NCBI GenBank assembly: GCA_002451085.1
Contig: DKBE01000073.1
Location: 691-10,778 of the forward strand
Source of the DNA: Proteobacteria bacterium UBA6908
GTDB taxonomy: Bacteria; Pseudomonadota; Gammaproteobacteria; Acidiferrobacterales; UBA6901
Direction: 5' to 3'
DNA: 10,088 nt
Notes under the pieces: model-generated
Database searches by the model: none
The model's input: only the letters and a program-made list of their open reading frames with translations
Told to the model about the DNA's origin: nothing
Program-made: the position numbers and the translations under genes
Part shown: piece after piece, positions 7,282 to 10,088 of the stretch
How the letters are laid out: each line of letters begins with the position of its first letter
Position numbering within the stretch: position 1 is the first letter of the stretch

Positions 7282-8442
7282 ATGCATCGTCGCGAATTCC
7301 TGCAGTATCTCGGGTTGGCACCGCTCGCCGCCTGGAGCGGGGGTCTGGCACTCGCGGCCGCACCCGGCACCGACTACCGCCGGTTGCTGGTGCTGGTGGA
7401 ACTGAAAGGCGGCAATGATGGGCTCAATACAGTGATTCCCTATGCCGATCGCGAGTACTACCGGTTGCGCCCAAAGCTGGGTATGGCACGCGACCAGATC
7501 CTGCAGCTCGACGAGCAGACCGGGCTGCATCCGTCGCTGTCCTCGTGGATGCCGCTGTGGCAGTCGAAGGAGCTGGCGGTGGTGCAGGGTGTTGGCTACC
7601 CGCAACCGAATCTTTCGCATTTCCGGTCGATCGAAATCTGGGACACAGCCTCGGACAGCGACCGTTATCTCGACAAGGGCTGGCTGACGCAGGTATTCGA
7701 ACAATACCCGCCACCCCGTACATTTGCCGCCGATGGCGTGGTGGTGGGTGGATCGGACCTGGGCCCGATGGCCGGAGGCTCGACGCGCGCCATCGCGCTC
7801 ACGTCACCGGAGCGATTCCTGAGCCAGGCCGCACGACTGGAGAACAACGCCGGCAACAGCCGCAATCCGGCGTTGGCCCATCTGCTGAAAGTGGAGGCCG
7901 ACATTCGCCAGGCGGCGGCCGGGCTGCGCAGCGCCCATGCCTTCCGTGCCGAATTCCCGCGTTCGGCGTTTGGCAACAGCCTCAAGGCCGCCGCTCAGGT
8001 GGTGGCCGCCAGCCGGCAAGTGGCGGTGATCAAGGTCTCGCTCAATGGTTTCGACACCCACAGCAACCAGCGCAATGTGCAGGCCCGGTTGCTCAAGGAA
8101 CTCAGCGAAGGGCTGGTGGCATTCCGGTCGGCGCTGATGGAGCTGGAGCGCTGGTCGTCGACGTTGATGATGACCTACGCGGAGTTTGGCCGCCGACCGC
8201 AGGAAAACGGCAGCGGCGGTACGGATCATGGCACGGCGAATGCGCACTTCCTGCTCGGCGGTGCTGTGCAGGGCGGGCTTTACGGAGAACGCCCGGCACT
8301 GACCGGTCTCGATGGCGGCAATCTTCGCCACAGCGTCGACTTCCGCCAGTTGTATGCCACCGCCACGGAAAAATGGTGGAGCCTCCCGGCCGGGAGTTTG
8401 TTCGGAGGCCACTATCAGCCGTTGACGGTGCTGAAGATTTGA
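7282..8442 (+). CDS. DUF1501 family protein with twin-arginine signal
   Basis: A 386-residue DUF1501 protein, related in fold to the alkaline phosphatase/sulfatase superfamily but without an established reaction. The N-terminus MHRREFLQYLG carries a twin-arginine (RRxFL) motif followed by a hydrophobic stretch ending near ALAAAPG, so export in folded form by the Tat system is likely. Typical segments are LVLVELKGGNDGLNTVIPY (36-54), GLHPSLSSWMPLW (81-93), VQGVGYPQPNLSHFRSIEIW (101-120), GFDTHSNQ (256-263), EFGRR (301-305) and GGTDHGTANAHFLLGG (312-327). The Asp and His residues in NDG, FDTH and TDHG are candidates for metal binding by analogy with the superfamily. AGGAG precedes the ATG at a good distance, and the gene follows DUF1800 by 10 bases, indicating one transcript. 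It converges with the DsrE gene, with only 24 bases between the stops and no evident hairpin. Confidence 0.93.
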   Translation: MHRREFLQYLGLAPLAAWSGGLALAAAPGTDYRRLLVLVELKGGNDGLNTVIPYADREYYRLRPKLGMARDQILQLDEQTGLHPSLSSWMPLWQSKELAVVQGVGYPQPNLSHFRSIEIWDTASDSDRYLDKGWLTQVFEQYPPPRTFAADGVVVGGSDLGPMAGGSTRAIALTSPERFLSQAARLENNAGNSRNPALAHLLKVEADIRQAAAGLRSAHAFRAEFPRSAFGNSLKAAAQVVAASRQVAVIKVSLNGFDTHSNQRNVQARLLKELSEGLVAFRSALMELERWSSTLMMTYAEFGRRPQENGSGGTDHGTANAHFLLGGAVQGGLYGERPALTGLDGGNLRHSVDFRQLYATATEKWWSLPAGSLFGGHYQPLTVLKI

Positions 8443-8466
8443 ATAGTTAGGCGTTTGCAAATTACT

Positions 8467-8922
8467 TCAATGTAAATAGGCGTAGCCTTGGTGTTGCAAC
8501 TTCACGATCTCCGCATCGGCCATGGGAATGAGCTGAATAAAAGGTTCGAAGTCCTTCCGTTCGAATCCCTGCATCCTGGCCGAGGCCTGACAGAGGCGGA
8601 ATTGGATGATTTCACCCATCGCGAGATCCTGTGCGCGCCGGACCAGTTCTTTCTGGTAACGCGGCCGGTCCTTGGCGTATAGCGGAATCACACCTTCATG
8701 CAGCACGATGACAATCGAGCCCGCGAAGGGATCGTGGCCATACAGGTCCTGCAACAGGCTGACCCGGTCCAGAATGTTCTTCAGCTGACGTGGATCGGAG
8801 CTGGAAACATCGTAGACCACTCTGGCCGGCGCCATCGCGCGCTGTTCAGCGGCCAGGACGGGCATGGCCAGCAGTGACAGCAGTGACAGCAGCAGGGCCA
8901 TGATCATGGGCCTGGCTGGCAT
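8467..8922 (-). CDS. Secreted DsrE-family protein
   Basis: A 151-residue protein with a signal peptide (hydrophobic core ALLLSLLSLLAMPVLA at 9-24, cleavage near 25) and a DsrE/DsrF-like domain: ARVVYDVSSSDPRQLKNILD, then GSIVIVLHEGVIPLY and ELVRRAQDLAMGEIIQFRLCQASARM. DsrE-fold proteins of sulfur metabolism carry sulfur on a conserved cysteine. The only cysteine here, C111, lies in the expected strand-turn-helix position. Unlike cytoplasmic DsrE it should act in the periplasm. The ATG at 8922 has AAGG eight bases upstream; internal in-frame ATGs at residues 6 and 8 are alternatives. It begins 14 bases after the anti-sigma gene and is the last gene of that operon. Its actual role is not known, but the context suggests a target or partner of the redox-type regulator. 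Confidence 0.8.
   Translation of the reverse strand: MPARPMIMALLLSLLSLLAMPVLAAEQRAMAPARVVYDVSSSDPRQLKNILDRVSLLQDLYGHDPFAGSIVIVLHEGVIPLYAKDRPRYQKELVRRAQDLAMGEIIQFRLCQASARMQGFERKDFEPFIQLIPMADAEIVKLQHQGYAYLH
8869..8892. repeat. Short tandem repeat in the DsrE signal-peptide coding region
   Basis: The 9-base unit CAGCAGTGA occurs twice in direct succession (8869-8877 and 8878-8886) followed by CAGCAG. On the minus strand it encodes the Leu/Ser repeat of the signal-peptide core (SLLSLL). Unit length is a multiple of three, so a gain or loss would lengthen or shorten the hydrophobic core without a frameshift. Confidence 0.6.
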
Positions 8923-8936
8923 GGCGCTGGCCTTGT

Positions 8937-9197
8937 TCAGAAATTGTCGATTAGTTTCTTCAGACGGTTCTGCAACGACTCCGGCGGAGTGTCGTTGCCG
9001 GATTGCTTCAGGCGCGCATTCAGCTCGCGCTCGATCTGGGCGCGCGAGAAGCAGCTGCGGCAGTGATCGAGGTGATGCTCGATCTTGGCCACGGCATCCG
9101 GATCTTTCAGCTCGCCATTCAGATAGGCATAGAGGTGATCAAATGCCTCCAGGCAATCGCTGTCCAGCTGATCGGGTTTGTCGGTTTTGTTGGTCAT
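8937..9197 (-). CDS. RsrA-like zinc anti-sigma factor
   Basis: An 86-residue soluble protein with no membrane segment. It carries the zinc anti-sigma (ZAS) signature His-x3-Cys-x2-Cys as H42, C46 and C49 (EHHLDHCRSCF), with a further cysteine, C15, in SDCLEAFDHLYAYLNGEL. This spacing closely follows Streptomyces RsrA, in which Cys11, His37, Cys41 and Cys44 bind zinc and a disulfide formed on oxidation releases the sigma factor. The product most likely binds and holds the ECF sigma factor encoded just upstream until thiol oxidation or loss of zinc. Its ATG at 9197 overlaps the sigma stop codon (ATGA), indicating translational coupling and balanced amounts of the two proteins. An upstream ATG at 9221 in the same frame is less likely because it would overlap the sigma gene more. 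Redox sensing is inferred from the motif, not shown. Confidence 0.85.
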   Translation of the reverse strand: MTNKTDKPDQLDSDCLEAFDHLYAYLNGELKDPDAVAKIEHHLDHCRSCFSRAQIERELNARLKQSGNDTPPESLQNRLKKLIDNF

Positions 9198-9811
9198 GAG
9201 CTTGATTCCATGGTGTTGCATCGAGAAATAAGGCCGGCATCCTGTGCGTGTTGCCACAGGGATTTTTGCAGCAGGGTGCGGCCTCGGTTCATTCGTGAGC
9301 GGATGGTTCCGGGCGAGACCCCCAGGACCTCGGCCGCTTCGTCGTAGGAAAGCCCTTCAACGTTGATCAGCACCACCACCACCCGGAACGGCTCGGGCAG
9401 GCAATCGATGGCGGCGTGCAGGTCCTTGCCGAGCAACTGGTTGATGACTTCCTGCTCGGGGTTGGCCCACCAGTTCAAAAAATCGTCCGGCTGCTGGATC
9501 AAGAGCACGGCGATCTCGCTGTCGTCGCTGGCCGAGGCAAGCTCGTCATACACCGCCTCCACCGGGCGAACGGACTTCTTGCGGTAGTCGCTGATGTAGC
9601 AGTTGTGCAGGATGCGGAAGATCCACGGGCGGAAGCGCTCCCGGTCCTCGAGGCTGTCGAGCGACGTCCAGGCCCTGGAAGCGGCCTCGGCGACGAGATC
9701 CTCGGCATCGGCGCTGTTGCGGGTCAGCCGCATCGCCACCGAATACAGCGAGTGCATGTGCTCGTCGACACGGCGGCTGAAGAACGCTTTCTTGTCGTCT
9801 TGCTCGGACAT
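9194..9811 (-). CDS. ECF-type RNA polymerase sigma factor
   Basis: A 205-residue extracytoplasmic-function sigma factor, containing only regions 2 and 4. Region 2 spans about residues 17-80 (LYSVAMRLTRNSADAEDLVAE, then RFRPWIFRILHNCYISDYRKK, the -10 recognition and core-binding part). A linker of about 45 residues follows, and region 4 is about 128-185 (LPEPFRVVVVLINVEGLSY and the helix-turn-helix EAAEVLGVSPGTIRSRMNRGR that reads the -35 element). It directs RNA polymerase to a stress regulon when released by the anti-sigma factor encoded next, with which it overlaps by four bases. It starts three bases after the stop of the amidotransferase gene, so the gene probably lies within a longer transcript. 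The anti-sigma partner suggests relation to the SigR/RsrA group. An autoregulated promoter would lie outside the window. Confidence 0.93.
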   Translation of the reverse strand: MSEQDDKKAFFSRRVDEHMHSLYSVAMRLTRNSADAEDLVAEAASRAWTSLDSLEDRERFRPWIFRILHNCYISDYRKKSVRPVEAVYDELASASDDSEIAVLLIQQPDDFLNWWANPEQEVINQLLGKDLHAAIDCLPEPFRVVVVLINVEGLSYDEAAEVLGVSPGTIRSRMNRGRTLLQKSLWQHAQDAGLISRCNTMESSS

Positions 9812-9814
9812 CGG

Positions 9815-10088
9815 CTAGCTCGCGAACACGCCGGATTGATAAACCCGTATACCACCCGGCGCCAGCGGGCGCCAGTTCTCGTCGGTGAGCGGGGCCGTGG
9901 CCAGCAAGACCCGCGATTCGGGATGCTTCGAGGTATCCAGCCGCTGCTCGAGCACATGCAGCTGGGTATGGGCATGCACAAACAGATGCTCGCCGTTGCT
10001 GAGGATGAAATTGAATTCCCCGCGCACCGACAGTTCGCGCACCACGGACTCAATGGCCGCTTTGACCTTCTCCGGTGTAATCGCGCTT
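9815..10088 (-). CDS. Class II glutamine amidotransferase (YafJ-like), C-terminal part
   Basis: The 90 C-terminal residues of a protein whose N-terminus lies past the right edge. The sequence EFNFILSNGEHLFVHAHTQLHVLE followed by SRVLLATAPLTDENWRPLAPGGIRVYQSG matches the C-terminal part of the YafJ-type class II glutamine amidotransferase family (Ntn-hydrolase fold). The catalytic N-terminal cysteine would be outside the window. The physiological substrate of this family is not established. A GTG codon at 10045 falls within the frame but is an internal valine, since open reading continues to the edge with family-like sequence. The stop TAG is three bases before the sigma-factor ATG, so the two genes are probably on one transcript. 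Confidence 0.82.
   Translation of the reverse strand, partial: SAITPEKVKAAIESVVRELSVRGEFNFILSNGEHLFVHAHTQLHVLEQRLDTSKHPESRVLLATAPLTDENWRPLAPGGIRVYQSGVFAS

Noticed and set aside
7545..8450. A 301-codon open frame on the plus strand inside the DUF1501 gene
   Set aside because: It is a frame-shifted shadow with low-complexity composition, and DUF1501 in the other frame carries all family motifs.
8443..8500. Possible terminator between the convergent DUF1501 and DsrE genes
   Set aside because: Only a 4-base-pair hairpin (AGGC-GTA-GCCT) lies near, it is inside the DsrE coding region, and there is no T-tract.

Overview
The window reads as a gene-dense piece of chromosome from a high-GC bacterium, most likely a gammaproteobacterium. 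Evidence is the proteobacterial gene repertoire (GlcD, endonuclease V, YafJ-like amidotransferase, DUF1800/DUF1501 pair), short intergenic gaps, frequent GTG starts and overlapping stop/start codons. Assignment below class is not supported. I see no tRNA, rRNA, CRISPR, transposase or phage gene. Every gap between genes is shorter than 150 bases.

Layout. (1) 1-283, minus strand: the N-terminal part of glycolate oxidase subunit GlcD, cut by the window edge. (2) 284-396: divergent intergenic region with a perfect 6-3-6 inverted repeat and an extended -10 element pointing right. (3) 397-3715, plus strand: four tightly packed genes, namely a GNAT acetyltransferase fused to an HDAC/acetylpolyamine-amidohydrolase-type deacetylase, endonuclease V, a VOC/glyoxalase-fold protein and a MOSC-domain protein. 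Overlaps of 8 and 4 bases and a 13-base gap indicate one operon. (4) 3817-4566, plus strand: exported alpha-carbonic anhydrase, convergent with an exported cupredoxin (4631-4993, minus) and separated from it by a strong bidirectional terminator with a TTCG loop. (5) 5094-5756, plus strand: a CbiM-like membrane protein, followed by an exported DUF1800 protein and a twin-arginine DUF1501 protein (5820-8442). (6) 8467-10088, minus strand: an operon read right to left of a YafJ-like class II glutamine amidotransferase (partial), an ECF sigma factor, an RsrA-like zinc anti-sigma factor and a secreted DsrE-family protein.

How the genes may work together. The EndoV and MOSC pair could both deal with abnormal purines. 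The sigma/anti-sigma/DsrE operon looks like a thiol-redox-responsive circuit, since the anti-sigma factor carries the cysteine/histidine pattern of the redox switch RsrA and the last gene is a sulfur-handling fold with one candidate cysteine. These links are inferences from gene order and motifs. The items most worth a second look are the GNAT-HDAC fusion, the RsrA-like anti-sigma operon, and the CbiM homologue that lacks the metal-binding His2.
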